From NCBI RefSeq assembly GCF_018760365.1, contig NZ_JAHIAB010000002.1, forward strand, positions 248,001-312,000: a stretch of 64,000 nt of DNA. The letters run 5' to 3'. This stretch comes from Pseudooceanicola endophyticus (lineage in GTDB: Bacteria > Pseudomonadota > Alphaproteobacteria > Rhodobacterales > Rhodobacteraceae). This document shows positions 1-8,924 of this stretch, one piece after another (positions within the stretch are counted from its first letter, which is position 1; each line of letters starts with the position of its first letter). The position numbers and the translations under genes are program-made. Under the pieces are notes generated by a model, which had not been told where the DNA came from, did no database searches, and saw nothing but the letters and a program-made list of their open reading frames with translations.

Positions 1-56
1 CCCTCGGCCTAAAGCGATGACCGGCGCCTCCGGGGCGCAATCCGAGGATGATGACC

Positions 57-3000
57 ATGGCCATGGAAAAGACCTTCAACGCCGCCGATGCGGAGGCCCG
101 GATCTACGAGGCCTGGGAAAGCTCGGGCGCCTTCAAGGCAGGGGCCAACGCCAAGGATGGCGCCGAGAGCTTCTGCGTGATGATCCCGCCGCCCAACGTC
201 ACCGGCGCGCTGCACGTGGGCCATGCCTTCAACAACACGCTGCAGGACATCCTAGTGCGCTGGCACCGGATGCGGGGCCATGACACCCTGTGGCAGCCGG
301 GGCAGGATCACGCCGGCATCGCCACCCAGCTGCAGGTCGAGAAGATGCTGGCGGCGCAGGGCAACGAGGGCCGCCGCGAGCTGGGCCGAGAGAAGTTCCT
401 GGAGAAGGTCTGGGAATGGAAGGGCCAGTACGGCGGCACCATCGTGTCGCAGCTGAAGCGCCTCGGCAGCTCCTGCGACTGGTCGCGCAACGCCTTCACC
501 ATGGCCGGTGCGCCGGGCGATCCCAAGATCGGCCACGAGAATTCGCCGAACTTCCACGATGCCGTCATCAAGGTCTTCGCCGAGATGTACCAGAAGGGCC
601 TGATCTACCGCGGCAAGCGGCTGGTGAACTGGGACCCGCATTTCGAGACCGCGATTTCCGACCTTGAGGTCGAGAACATCGAGGTCGCGGGCTACATGTG
701 GCACTTCAAGTACAAGCTGGCCGGCGGCGAGACCTACACCTATGTCGAGAAGGACGAGGACGGCAACGTCACCTTCAGCGAGGAGCGCGACTACATCTCG
801 ATCGCGACGACCCGCCCCGAAACCATGCTGGGCGACGGCGCCGTGGCCGTGCATCCCGATGACGAACGCTATGCGCCCATCGTCGGCAAGATGGTGCATC
901 TGCCGCTGTGCGACCGTCTGATCCCCATCGTTTCGGATGAATATCCCGATCCGACCTTCGGTTCGGGCGCGGTGAAGATCACCGGGGCGCATGACTTCAA
1001 CGACTACCAGGTCGCCAAGCGCGCGGGCCTGCCGATGTACCGCCTGATGGACACCCGCGGCCATATGCGCGCCGACGGTCTGCCCTACGAGGCCTGCGTG
1101 GCCCGCGCCCGCGAGATCGCGGCGGGCGCCCAGGCCACCGAGATGGAGATCGACACCCTCAACCTCGTGCCCGAGAAGTATCGCGGCATGGATGGCGCCA
1201 CCGCCCGCAAGGCCGTGGTCGAGGACATCACCGCCGCCGGTCTGGCCGTGATGACCGTGGCCTCGGATCCCCGTCTGGGCGGCAAGCGCCCGGAAGGCGA
1301 AGAGGGTGAGGTGATCGTGCCCCTGGTCGAGGCCAAGCCCATCATGCAGCCCTTCGGCGATCGTTCGAAGGTGGTGATCGAGCCGATGCTGACCGACCAG
1401 TGGTTCGTCGACAGCCAGCAGATCGTTGGCCCGGCGCTGGATGCGGTGCGCGAAGGCCGCACCAGGATCATGCCCGAGAGCGGCGAGAAGGTGTATTACC
1501 ACTGGCTCGAGAACATCGAGCCCTGGTGCATCTCGCGCCAGCTGTGGTGGGGCCACCAGATCCCCGTCTGGTACGGGGTCGACCTGGGCACGCTGAAATC
1601 CGGCGGCGAGGGCGATCTGGACCTGGTCGACATGCTGACGCTCTTCGTCGATGACCACCTGGTCCACATGGGCGACGTGGAGGCCTGCGGCGGCTCCTTC
1701 GATGAGGTGATCGAGACCTTCAAGGACAAGAACGCCGATGTTCCGGCGCCGATCAGCCATGCCCGCATCGTCGAGGTGGCCGACAAGAAGACCGCCCAGC
1801 ACATGCTGGCCGAAAGCCTGGCGCAGTACACCGCGACCCAGGACCCGACCGTGCTGGTCTACCCGGTCTGGCGCGACCCGGACGTTCTGGACACCTGGTT
1901 CTCCTCGGGTCTCTGGCCGATCGGCACGCTGGGCTGGCCGCAGGAAACCCCCGAGCTGGCGAAATACTTCCCCACCGACGTGCTGATCACCGGCGAGGAC
2001 ATCCTGTTCTTCTGGGTCGCCCGGATGATGATGATGCAGCTCGCCGTGGTCGAGAAGGAGCCCTTCCACACCGTCTACCTGCACCAGCTCGTCCGCGACG
2101 AGAAGGGCAAGAAGATGTCCAAGACCACCGGCAACGTCATCGACCCGCTGGTGATCGTCGATGAATACGGTGCCGACGCGCTGCGCATGACCAACGCCTC
2201 CATGGCGGCGATCGGTGGTGTGCTGAAGCTCTCGGAAGAGCGCATCAAGGGCTACCGCAACTTCGGCACCAAGCTCTGGAACGCCACCCGCTTTGCCGAG
2301 ATGAACGGCGTCTTCGAGGCCGGCGCGCCCTCGGCCAGCGTTCCGGTGGCGACCGCCACGGTCAACAAGTGGATCATCGGTGAGACCGCCCGCATCCGCG
2401 AGACCGTCGATGCCGCGCTGAGCGAGTTCAAGTTCAACGAGGCGGCGCTTGGCCTTTACGCCTTCGTCTGGGGCAAGGTCTGCGACTGGTATGTCGAGCT
2501 GGCGAAACCGCTGCTGGCCGAAGATGCGCCCGAGCGCGCCGAGACCCAGGCGGTCATGGGCTGGGTGATCGACCAGTGCCTGATCCTGCTGCACCCGATC
2601 ATGCCCTTCATCACCGAAGAGCTGTGGGCGACCACCGCCGAGCGTCCGAAGATGCTGGTTCATGCCGACTGGCCGACCTACGGCGCCGAACTGATCGACG
2701 CCGATGCCGACCGAGAGATGAACTGGGTGATTTCCCTCATCGAGGACATCCGTTCGGCCCGCGCCCAGGTGCATGTGCCCGCGGGCGCCTATGTGCCGCT
2801 GGTGGTCACCGGCTTCGGGGAACAGGCCCAGGCCGCATGGGCCGCGAACGAGACGCTGATCCTGCGTCTGGCGCGGATCGAGGGGCTGACCCGGGTCGAG
2901 GCCTTCGAGAAGGGCACGATCACCGTGCCGGCCGAGGGCGCGACCTTCGGTCTGCCGCTGGCCGGCATCATCGACGTGGCCGAGGAGAAGGCGCGGCTTG

Positions 3001-3182
3001 AGAAGTCGCTGCAAAAGCTTGCCAAGGAAATCGGTGGCCTGGCCGGGCGTCTGAAGAACCCCAAGTTCGCCGAAAGCGCGCCCGCCGAGGTGGTCGAGGA
3101 AACCCAGGCCAACCTCGCCGCGCGCCAGGACGAGGAAAGCAAGCTGAAGGCCGCCCTTGCGCGGATGGCCGAACTGGGCTGA
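57..3182 (+). CDS. valS: Valyl-tRNA synthetase
   Basis: Class I aminoacyl-tRNA synthetase that charges tRNA-Val in the cytoplasm. The class I HIGH motif is seen as HVGH at about residues 53-56 after the [10 protein letters not shown] block. The KMSKS loop appears as KMSKT near residue 690, followed by TGNVIDP. The CP1 editing domain lies between them ([19 protein letters not shown]). The C-terminal 70 residues are a charged coiled coil typical of bacterial ValRS ([13 protein letters not shown]). Length of about 1041 residues is slightly above the 900-950 usual in bacteria, as in other alphaproteobacteria. Several ATGs cluster at the start (48, 51, 57, 63). The one at 57 is best spaced from the GAGG at 44-47. 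It is followed by a strong hairpin, so it looks like a single-gene or 3'-terminal unit. Confidence 0.97.
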   Translation: MAMEKTFNAADAEARIYEAWESSGAFKAGANAKDGAESFCVMIPPPNVTGALHVGHAFNNTLQDILVRWHRMRGHDTLWQPGQDHAGIATQLQVEKMLAAQGNEGRRELGREKFLEKVWEWKGQYGGTIVSQLKRLGSSCDWSRNAFTMAGAPGDPKIGHENSPNFHDAVIKVFAEMYQKGLIYRGKRLVNWDPHFETAISDLEVENIEVAGYMWHFKYKLAGGETYTYVEKDEDGNVTFSEERDYISIATTRPETMLGDGAVAVHPDDERYAPIVGKMVHLPLCDRLIPIVSDEYPDPTFGSGAVKITGAHDFNDYQVAKRAGLPMYRLMDTRGHMRADGLPYEACVARAREIAAGAQATEMEIDTLNLVPEKYRGMDGATARKAVVEDITAAGLAVMTVASDPRLGGKRPEGEEGEVIVPLVEAKPIMQPFGDRSKVVIEPMLTDQWFVDSQQIVGPALDAVREGRTRIMPESGEKVYYHWLENIEPWCISRQLWWGHQIPVWYGVDLGTLKSGGEGDLDLVDMLTLFVDDHLVHMGDVEACGGSFDEVIETFKDKNADVPAPISHARIVEVADKKTAQHMLAESLAQYTATQDPTVLVYPVWRDPDVLDTWFSSGLWPIGTLGWPQETPELAKYFPTDVLITGEDILFFWVARMMMMQLAVVEKEPFHTVYLHQLVRDEKGKKMSKTTGNVIDPLVIVDEYGADALRMTNASMAAIGGVLKLSEERIKGYRNFGTKLWNATRFAEMNGVFEAGAPSASVPVATATVNKWIIGETARIRETVDAALSEFKFNEAALGLYAFVWGKVCDWYVELAKPLLAEDAPERAETQAVMGWVIDQCLILLHPIMPFITEELWATTAERPKMLVHADWPTYGAELIDADADREMNWVISLIEDIRSARAQVHVPAGAYVPLVVTGFGEQAQAAWAANETLILRLARIEGLTRVEAFEKGTITVPAEGATFGLPLAGIIDVAEEKARLEKSLQKLAKEIGGLAGRLKNPKFAESAPAEVVEETQANLAARQDEESKLKAALARMAELG

Positions 3183-3209
3183 CCCGCCGCGCCACGACTG
3201 ATGCCTTTC

Positions 3210-3238
3210 GAACGGCCCGCCACCCCGGCGGGCCGTTC
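3210..3238 (+). terminator. Hairpin terminator after valS
   Basis: A perfect 12-bp stem (GAACGGCCCGCC / GGCGGGCCGTTC) with a 5-base loop starts 28 bp after the valS stop. The T-run that follows is poor (CGCTTTCG), so it could also work as an mRNA 3'-end stabiliser. Confidence 0.7.
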
Positions 3239-3300
3239 CGCTTTCGCGGGATCCGTTCGCGCCTCACACAACCGTGCGGAACCGCCGGGTTTTTCTGGAC

Positions 3301-3323
3301 AGACTCGCCTCAAAGGCTAGTCT
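3301..3323. promoter_or_regulatory. Inverted repeat upstream of coxL-like gene
   Basis: Ten-base arms AGACTCGCCT (3301-3310) and AGGCTAGTCT (3314-3323) are inverted repeats with one mismatch around a 3-base centre, 28 bp before the coxL-like ATG. No T-run follows, so a DNA operator is more likely than a terminator. The binding protein is unknown. Confidence 0.5.
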
Positions 3324-3351
3324 CGGAAGAAGGGATGGAGGGGGTGACGCC

Positions 3352-5649
3352 ATGGAGAAATTCGGTCGCAGTCAGCCGGTCACGCGGGTCGAGGACCACC
3401 GGTTCGTCACCGGGCAGGGCGGCTATTCCGACGATGTCGTGCCCGAGGGGGCGCTCTATGCCTTCCTGTTCCGCGCGGCCGTGGCCCATGCCGATATCGA
3501 TGCGCTCGACCTGACCGAGGCGCGGGACGCGCCCGGCGTGCACCTGGTGATCGCTGCCGAGGATCTGCGCGCCGGCGGGCTGACCCGGGGCCTGTCCGCG
3601 GTGCGGGCGCCGGGGCGCGACGGCACGCGCGGCGCCGAGGTTCGCTATCCTCTTCTGGCCGAGGGGCGGGTGCGCTTCGTCGGTGAACCCGTGGCGCTGA
3701 TCGTGGCCGAGACGCTGGATGCCGCTCGCGATGCCGCCGAACGGATCGAGATCGAGCTGGAGGACCGCCCGGTGCAGATGACCCTGGGCGATCCGGTGAC
3801 CGAGCTGCACCCGGGCCTGCCCGACAACCGCGGCGTCGACTACCTGGTCGGCGATCCGCAGGCCACCCGCGCCGCCCTTGCGGCCTCGGCCCATGCGCTG
3901 CGCTTCGAAGTGTCCGACAACCGCGTCATGGTCGTCTCCATGGAGCCGCGCGGCTGCCATGCGGAATGGATCGACGGTCGGCTGCACCTGTCGATGGGCG
4001 GGCAGGGCGTCTGGGGCCCGAAGGCAGAGCTTGCAACCCTGTTCGATCTGCCCCCCGAGGCGGTGCGTGTCACCCATCCCGATGTCGGTGGCGGCTTCGG
4101 CATGAAGGCCAAGCTCTATCCCGAATACGCGCTTTGCGCCTTCGCGGCGCGGATGCTGCAGCGCCCGGTGCGCTGGACGGCGGATCGCACGGAATCGATG
4201 CTTTCCGACAATGGCGCCCGCGACCTGACCCATGTGGTCGAGATGGGCTTTGACGCCGATCTGAAGATCACCGCCTATCACGTGAAGACCCGCTTCAACC
4301 TGGGCGCCTACAATTCCAACTTCGGCCAGCTGATCCAGAGCCATCTGTTTGCCCGGGTGCTGACCGGGGTCTACGACATCACCACCGCCTGCCTGGAGGC
4401 CGAGGGCTTCTACACCAACACCACCCCCACCGATGCCTATCGCGGCGCCGGCCGCCCCGAGGCGAACTACCTGCTGGAACGCTGCCTGAGCTATGCGGGC
4501 CGGGAGCTGGGGGTCGATGAGTTCGAGCTGCGCCGCCGCAACTTCATTCCGCCCGAAGCCTTTCCATACGACACCGTATCCGGAGAGTGCTACGATGTCG
4601 GCGCCTTTGATCGGCTGCTGACCCGCGCCGAACAGGCCGCCGATCGCGCGGGCTTTGCCGCCCGCCGGGCCGAGGCGGAGGCACGCGGCAGGCTGCGCGG
4701 CCTCGGGCTCTGTTATTATATCGAAAGCATTCTGGGCGATCCTTCGGAGACCGCGAAGGTGGAGTTCATGCCAGAAGGCCTTGTCAACATATACGTCGGC
4801 ACCCAGTCGAACGGCCAGGGACACGAGACGGTCTATGCCCGCTTCCTGTCGGATCAGTGCGGCATTCCCGTGGACCGCATCCGCGTCATCCAGGGCGACA
4901 GCGACCGCATCGCCACCGGCGGCGGCACAGGCGGATCGCGTTCGGTCACCACCCAGAACAATGCCACCCTGGCCGTGGTGGGGCAGATGGTCACCGCCTT
5001 TTCGGCCTTTCTGGCCGAGAAGATGGGCGTGCCGCCCGAGGAGGTCTCCTTCGATGACGAGAGCTTCCGGATCAAGGGATCGAATGCCGCGCCCGACATG
5101 CTGGACGTGGCCGAGATGGCGCGCGAGGCCGGGCGCGCCGACCTGCTGGTGCACGAGCAGAGCGCGACGCTGCCGGGGCGCTCCTATCCCAACGGTGCCC
5201 ACCTGGCCGAGGTGGAGATCGACCCCGACACCGGAGCCGTTCGGCTGGAGCGTTACACGGTGGTCGATGATTTCGGCAACATGATCAATCCGCTGCTGGC
5301 AGAGGGGCAGGTGCATGGCGGGGTGGTTCAGGGCATCGGACAGGCGCTGATGGAGGCGGTGCATTTCGATGCGGATGGCCAGCTGCTGAGCGCGAGCTTC
5401 ATGGATTACGCCCTGCCGCGTGCCGCCGACGTGCCGATGATCGGCTTCTCGGTCGAACCGGTGCCCTCGCTCAACAACCCGATGGGCATGAAGGGCTGCG
5501 GAGAGGCCGGTACCGTGGGGTCGATGGCGGCTGCCGCCAATGCCGTGATGGATGCGCTGGCCGCGCGCGGGGTGAGACGGGCCGACATGCCCTTCACCCC
5601 GGCGCGGGTCTGGACGCTGCTGCAAGATGCCGCCGCGCGGCCCGCTTGA
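3352..5649 (+). CDS. Form-II CoxL-like molybdopterin-binding subunit (xanthine dehydrogenase family)
   Basis: Large catalytic subunit of a molybdenum hydroxylase (CO dehydrogenase/xanthine oxidase family) that binds the molybdopterin-cytosine-dinucleotide cofactor. The N-terminal aldehyde oxidase/xanthine dehydrogenase domain covers about residues 15-130, followed by the two MoCo-binding domains with GQGGXWGPKAEL-type, GGGFGMKAK and GQGHET motifs. The active-site loop reads AYRGAGR (nucleotides about 4435-4455). This is the form-II signature, not the AYxCSFR of true CO dehydrogenase, so oxidation of CO should not be assumed. The likely substrate is an aldehyde or N-heterocycle. The start at 3352 has a strong GGAGGGGG Shine-Dalgarno 7 bp upstream. 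No small FeS subunit or FAD subunit lies nearby, which is unusual because these enzymes normally need all three. Confidence 0.92.
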   Translation: MEKFGRSQPVTRVEDHRFVTGQGGYSDDVVPEGALYAFLFRAAVAHADIDALDLTEARDAPGVHLVIAAEDLRAGGLTRGLSAVRAPGRDGTRGAEVRYPLLAEGRVRFVGEPVALIVAETLDAARDAAERIEIELEDRPVQMTLGDPVTELHPGLPDNRGVDYLVGDPQATRAALAASAHALRFEVSDNRVMVVSMEPRGCHAEWIDGRLHLSMGGQGVWGPKAELATLFDLPPEAVRVTHPDVGGGFGMKAKLYPEYALCAFAARMLQRPVRWTADRTESMLSDNGARDLTHVVEMGFDADLKITAYHVKTRFNLGAYNSNFGQLIQSHLFARVLTGVYDITTACLEAEGFYTNTTPTDAYRGAGRPEANYLLERCLSYAGRELGVDEFELRRRNFIPPEAFPYDTVSGECYDVGAFDRLLTRAEQAADRAGFAARRAEAEARGRLRGLGLCYYIESILGDPSETAKVEFMPEGLVNIYVGTQSNGQGHETVYARFLSDQCGIPVDRIRVIQGDSDRIATGGGTGGSRSVTTQNNATLAVVGQMVTAFSAFLAEKMGVPPEEVSFDDESFRIKGSNAAPDMLDVAEMAREAGRADLLVHEQSATLPGRSYPNGAHLAEVEIDPDTGAVRLERYTVVDDFGNMINPLLAEGQVHGGVVQGIGQALMEAVHFDADGQLLSASFMDYALPRAADVPMIGFSVEPVPSLNNPMGMKGCGEAGTVGSMAAAANAVMDALAARGVRRADMPFTPARVWTLLQDAAARPA

Positions 5650-6691
5650 GCAGCTGCTGCGGCTGGTCCGGCCGCGCTGGCTGGCCCGCCACAAGCGGAC
5701 CACGCTGGCCAACCGGCGCGGCCCGGTCACCCATGTCATCCTCCTGGACGGCACCATGTCCTCCCTCGAGGAGGGGGACGAGACGAATATCGGGCTGATC
5801 TACAAGCTGCTGACCGAGCGCGCCGGGGTGGCACTGTCGGTCTATTACGAGGCCGGCATCCAGTGGACGCGCTGGTCCAACACGCTCGATGTGCTGATGG
5901 GGCGGGGGATCAACCGCCAGATCAGCCGCGCCTACGGCTACCTGGCCTCGCGCTACCGGCCCGGCGACCGGATCTTCCTGATGGGCTATTCGCGGGGCGC
6001 CTATGCGGTGCGTTCGCTGGCCGGGGTGATCGACAAGGTGGGGCTGCTGCGCGCCGAGGAGGCGACCGAGCGCAACGTGCAGCAGGCCTATCGCCTCTAC
6101 CAGACGCCCAATGCCGGCGAGGCCTGCGCCGTCTTCCACCGCCTCCATTGCCATGCCGGGGTGGAGATCGAGATGATCGGCGCCTTCGACACGGTCAAGA
6201 GCCTGGGGCTGCGGCTGCCCTGGATCTGGAAGCTGGCGGAGGCCCATCATGCCTTTCACAATCACCACCTCTCGGCCTGCGTGCGTTCGGGCTTCCATGC
6301 CCTGGCGCTGGAGGAGACGCGCTCGGTCTATGCGCCGGTCCTCTGGCAGAGCGACCCGGACTGGCACGGCCGGCTGGAACAGGTCTGGTTCGCCGGCACC
6401 CATGGCGATGTCGGTGGCCAGCTGGGGGGCCTGCGGGCGGCGCGCGGCCTGTCGAACCTGCCGCTGGTCTGGATGCTGGGCCAGGCGGAGCTGCGCGGCC
6501 TGCCGTTGCCGTCGGGCTGGCGGGCGCGCTTTCCCGGGGATGTCGAGGCGCCTTCCGTCGGGCAATGGCGCGGGACCGCCAAGTTCTTCCTGTTGCGCAA
6601 ACCGCGCCTGGTGGGGGCCGATCCCTCGGAACGGCTGCACGACACGGCACTGGCGCGCGGCACGATCCCGACCCATCGGCAGATGGCCTGA
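5627..6691 (+). CDS. DUF2235 alpha/beta-hydrolase domain protein
   Basis: A 354-residue protein of the DUF2235 family, related to the catalytic part of type VI phospholipase effectors (Tle1) but also common as stand-alone proteins of unknown role. The N-terminal strand and oxyanion region read VILLDGTMSSLEEGDETNI. The nucleophile elbow is GYSRGA near residues 121-126, matching GxSxG. A later GTHGDVGG carries the probable catalytic Asp/His pair. No signal peptide or other domain is seen. The start codon at 5627 lies 23 bp inside the CoxL-like gene, so the two are probably co-transcribed and coupled. No immunity gene or T6SS component is present, so an effector role is not supported. Confidence 0.85.
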   Translation: MPPRGPLEQLLRLVRPRWLARHKRTTLANRRGPVTHVILLDGTMSSLEEGDETNIGLIYKLLTERAGVALSVYYEAGIQWTRWSNTLDVLMGRGINRQISRAYGYLASRYRPGDRIFLMGYSRGAYAVRSLAGVIDKVGLLRAEEATERNVQQAYRLYQTPNAGEACAVFHRLHCHAGVEIEMIGAFDTVKSLGLRLPWIWKLAEAHHAFHNHHLSACVRSGFHALALEETRSVYAPVLWQSDPDWHGRLEQVWFAGTHGDVGGQLGGLRAARGLSNLPLVWMLGQAELRGLPLPSGWRARFPGDVEAPSVGQWRGTAKFFLLRKPRLVGADPSERLHDTALARGTIPTHRQMA

Positions 6692-6703
6692 GATCGCCGG
6701 GCG

Positions 6704-6760
6704 GGCGGCCCGTGGCCGCCGTGGCGATGCCTCCGGCGGGGATATTTGAGGCCAGGTGAC
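6704..6760 (+). repeat. Oriented 3' intergenic element, copy 1 (after DUF2235 gene)
   Basis: A hairpin GGCGGCC-CGT-GGCCGCC (6704-6720) is followed by the core GGGGATATTTGAGGCCAGG (6738-6756). The core matches the ATATTT-nGGCCAGATGAC core of the copies near 40.9 and 50.9 kb. It lies in the same orientation as the gene that ends just before it. Confidence 0.65.
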
Positions 6761-6845
6761 AGGGAGGGCGTGACGCCCCGGCAGGCCACCGCGGTCCTGT
6801 GGCGCCGCCCGCGCCCCCGGGGTGGAAAAGGGCGCGCCCTGCCGG

Positions 6846-6872
6846 TTTCATCTTTCCAAAAATATGCACGGC
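6846..6872 (-). repeat. Oriented 3' intergenic element, copy 2 (after metF)
   Basis: On the minus strand this reads TGCATATTTTTGGAAAGATG and then AAA. It sits about 50 bp after the metF stop, in the same orientation as metF, and is closely similar to copy 3 after the inositol-monophosphatase gene. Confidence 0.55.
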
Positions 6873-6923
6873 GCGCCGCTGGAAGCAGACGCGCCGGTGC
6901 CGGGATCGCAGTGTCGCTGAAGA

Positions 6924-7790
6924 TCAGGCGACGTGTTCGAGCTTGCCGTTCGGCGTCACGCCCAGGGCGTGGCAGACATCGCGGGTCAGTTCGGGCTTGT
7001 TGAGCGTGTAGAAGTGCAGCTTCTCGACGCCTTCCTGCATCAGCCGGTCGCACATCTCGGTGCACAGCGAGGTGGCCAGCAGGTCCTCGCGACCGTCGCG
7101 CCCGGCCTTCTCGAAGGCCTCGTCCATCCAGGCGGGGACATTGGCGCCACAGTTCAGCGCGAAGCGGCGCATGCCCTTCCAGTTCTCGATCGGCAGGATG
7201 CCCGGCACGATCGGCTTGTCGATGCCGGCGGCCACGCAGCGATCGCGGAAGCGCAGGAAGGTATCGGCCTCGAAGAAGAACTGGGTCAGCCCCTCCGCGG
7301 CGCCGGCTTCGAACTTGCGCTTCAGCCAGGTGACGTCGGCATCGGCATCGGGGGCGTCGGGGTGACGTTCCGGATAGGCGCCGACGCGCAGGGTGAACTT
7401 GCCGGTGGCCGCGAGGGCCTCGATCAGCTCGACCGAATTGGCGAAGCCGCCCTCGCAGGGGGTGAACTTGCCCTCGCCCTTGGGCGGGTCGCCGCGCAGC
7501 GCGACGATCTCGGTCACGCCGGCTTCGGCGAAGCTGTCGGCGACGGCGAGGGTTTCCGCGCGCGTGGCGTTCACGCAGGTCAGGTGCGCGGCCACGTTGA
7601 GGCCCGCGTTCTTGTGCAGCGTTGCCACCGCGTCACGGGTCAGTTCGCGCGTCGTGCCGCCGGCTCCGTAGGTCACGGAGACGAAGCGGGGGGCGAGCGG
7701 GGCGAGAACCTGGACCGTGTCCCACAGGCGGAACGAGGCCTCGAGGTTCTTCGGGGGGAAGAATTCGAACGAAATTTCGGGAATCGTCAT
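6924..7790 (-). CDS. metF: 5,10-methylenetetrahydrofolate reductase
   Basis: FAD-dependent reduction of 5,10-methylene-THF to 5-methyl-THF, the methyl donor for methionine synthesis. The 288-residue TIM-barrel protein shows family hallmarks: the start ISFEFFPPK with the catalytic Glu, the FVSVTYGAGG loop, AHLTCV, and ALRGDPPKG. The ATG at 7790 is preferred over upstream in-frame starts (7802, 7835) because GGAG lies 6 bp before it and the barrel begins there. It is transcribed divergently from a MetR-like regulator, which in other proteobacteria activates metF/metE. No transmembrane or extra domains are seen. Confidence 0.96.
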   Translation of the reverse strand: MTIPEISFEFFPPKNLEASFRLWDTVQVLAPLAPRFVSVTYGAGGTTRELTRDAVATLHKNAGLNVAAHLTCVNATRAETLAVADSFAEAGVTEIVALRGDPPKGEGKFTPCEGGFANSVELIEALAATGKFTLRVGAYPERHPDAPDADADVTWLKRKFEAGAAEGLTQFFFEADTFLRFRDRCVAAGIDKPIVPGILPIENWKGMRRFALNCGANVPAWMDEAFEKAGRDGREDLLATSLCTEMCDRLMQEGVEKLHFYTLNKPELTRDVCHALGVTPNGKLEHVA

Positions 7791-7831
7791 CTGCAACTCC
7801 ATATGCTTGGCCCCTTGTCGCTGAGCCTGCG

Positions 7832-7869
7832 TCATGAGACAACTTCATAATACTCACGATTATCATGAG
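7832..7869. promoter_or_regulatory. Candidate MetR operator between metF and metR
   Basis: TGAG-ACAAC-TTCA at 7835-7847 is one base off the enterobacterial MetR consensus TGAA-N5-TTCA. The heptamer TCATGAG occurs twice (7832-7838, 7863-7869), and CTCA (7853-7856) is inverted relative to the second copy. The location between divergent metF and metR fits autoregulation plus activation of metF. Confidence 0.5.
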
Positions 7870-7879
7870 GCCGGCTGAA

Positions 7880-8845
7880 ATGCACATCGAGCTTCGACAT
7901 CTCAGGACGATCCGCGCCATTCACGAGGCCGGCGGGCTTCAGCGGGCCGCCGAGCTTCTGAACATAACGCAAAGCGCGCTCTCGCACCAGATCAAGGGGC
8001 TTGAGGACCAGGCGGGGATGGAGCTGTTCGTGCGGCGTACCAAGCCGATGCGGCTATCGGCCGCCGGGCTGCGGCTGCTGCGGGTGGCCGAGCGGGTGCT
8101 GCCCGAGGTCGAGGGGCTGGAGGCCGAGTTCGAGGGCTTGCGCGAGGGCAGCGCGGGGCGGCTGCACATCGCGCTGGAATGCCATGCCTGTTTCGAATGG
8201 CTGCTGCCGGTGCTGGAGCTGTTCCGCCATGCCTGGGCCGATGTCGACGTGGACATCCGCCCGGGGCTGGCCTTCAACGCCATGGAGGCGTTGGCGCGCG
8301 AGCAGGTCGATGTGGTGCTGACCTCGGATCCCGAAGACCTGGCCGGGATCACCTTCGTTCCGCTGTTCGACTATTCGCCGGTCTTCGTGGCCGCCGCCAC
8401 CCATCCCCTGGCCGCCAAGCCTTTCATCGAGGCCGAGGATTTCCGTGGCGAGACGCTGCTGAGCTACCCGGTGGAGCGTTCGCGCCTCGATGTCTTCACC
8501 ATGCTGCTGGAGCCCGCGGGCATCGAGCCCGCGCAGCAGCGCCGGGTCGAGCTGACCGAGGTGATCCTGCTGCTGGTGGCCTCGGGGCGGGGGGTGACGG
8601 TGCTGCCCGACTGGGTGCTGCGCGAGGTGAAGTATCACTCCGACTACATCACCCGGCCGATCACCGAGACCGGGCTGACGCGACGGATGTTCGCGGCCTG
8701 CCGGTCCGAAGAGGTGAGCAAGCCCTACATGGCCCATTTCAACCGTCTGGCCCGGACCGAGGCGGTGAAACTGCAGCGTGGACCCGGGACGCGACCGCCT
8801 TCCGCTCCGGCGGCGGGGAAACCTGCGCCGGAACTCGAGGGCTGA
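7880..8845 (+). CDS. metR: LysR-family regulator, MetR type
   Basis: LysR-type transcription factor of about 321 residues with an N-terminal winged helix (LRTIRAIHEAGGLQRAAELLNITQSALSHQIKGLE) and a C-terminal substrate-binding domain. The HTH sequence and the ECHACFEWLLP and PDWV stretches of the effector domain resemble MetR, which senses homocysteine. The divergent metF supports this. The ATG at 7880 has GAGG 9 bp upstream and begins with MHIELRHL, the usual MetR start; the ATG at 7865 is a less likely alternative. The last 25 residues are Pro/Ala-rich and probably disordered. Confidence 0.88.
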   Translation: MHIELRHLRTIRAIHEAGGLQRAAELLNITQSALSHQIKGLEDQAGMELFVRRTKPMRLSAAGLRLLRVAERVLPEVEGLEAEFEGLREGSAGRLHIALECHACFEWLLPVLELFRHAWADVDVDIRPGLAFNAMEALAREQVDVVLTSDPEDLAGITFVPLFDYSPVFVAAATHPLAAKPFIEAEDFRGETLLSYPVERSRLDVFTMLLEPAGIEPAQQRRVELTEVILLLVASGRGVTVLPDWVLREVKYHSDYITRPITETGLTRRMFAACRSEEVSKPYMAHFNRLARTEAVKLQRGPGTRPPSAPAAGKPAPELEG

Positions 8846-8924
8846 GGGCCTTTACACGTCCGCAAGGCCTTGGCAAGCGGTCATGCGACGTCTATACGCG
8901 CCTTTCGAAACCAGGAGCCGCCCC

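Noticed and set aside
252-3014. 920-codon open frame on the minus strand opposite valS
   Set aside because: Antisense shadow of a GC-rich gene; His/Gly/Arg-rich translation with no domain or ribosome binding site.
3352-5649. True CO dehydrogenase large subunit
   Set aside because: The active-site loop is AYRGAGR, not AYxCSFR, and CoxS and CoxM are absent.
5627-6691. DUF2235 protein as a type VI secretion phospholipase effector
   Set aside because: No immunity gene, PAAR, VgrG or other T6SS gene is present, and stand-alone DUF2235 proteins are common.
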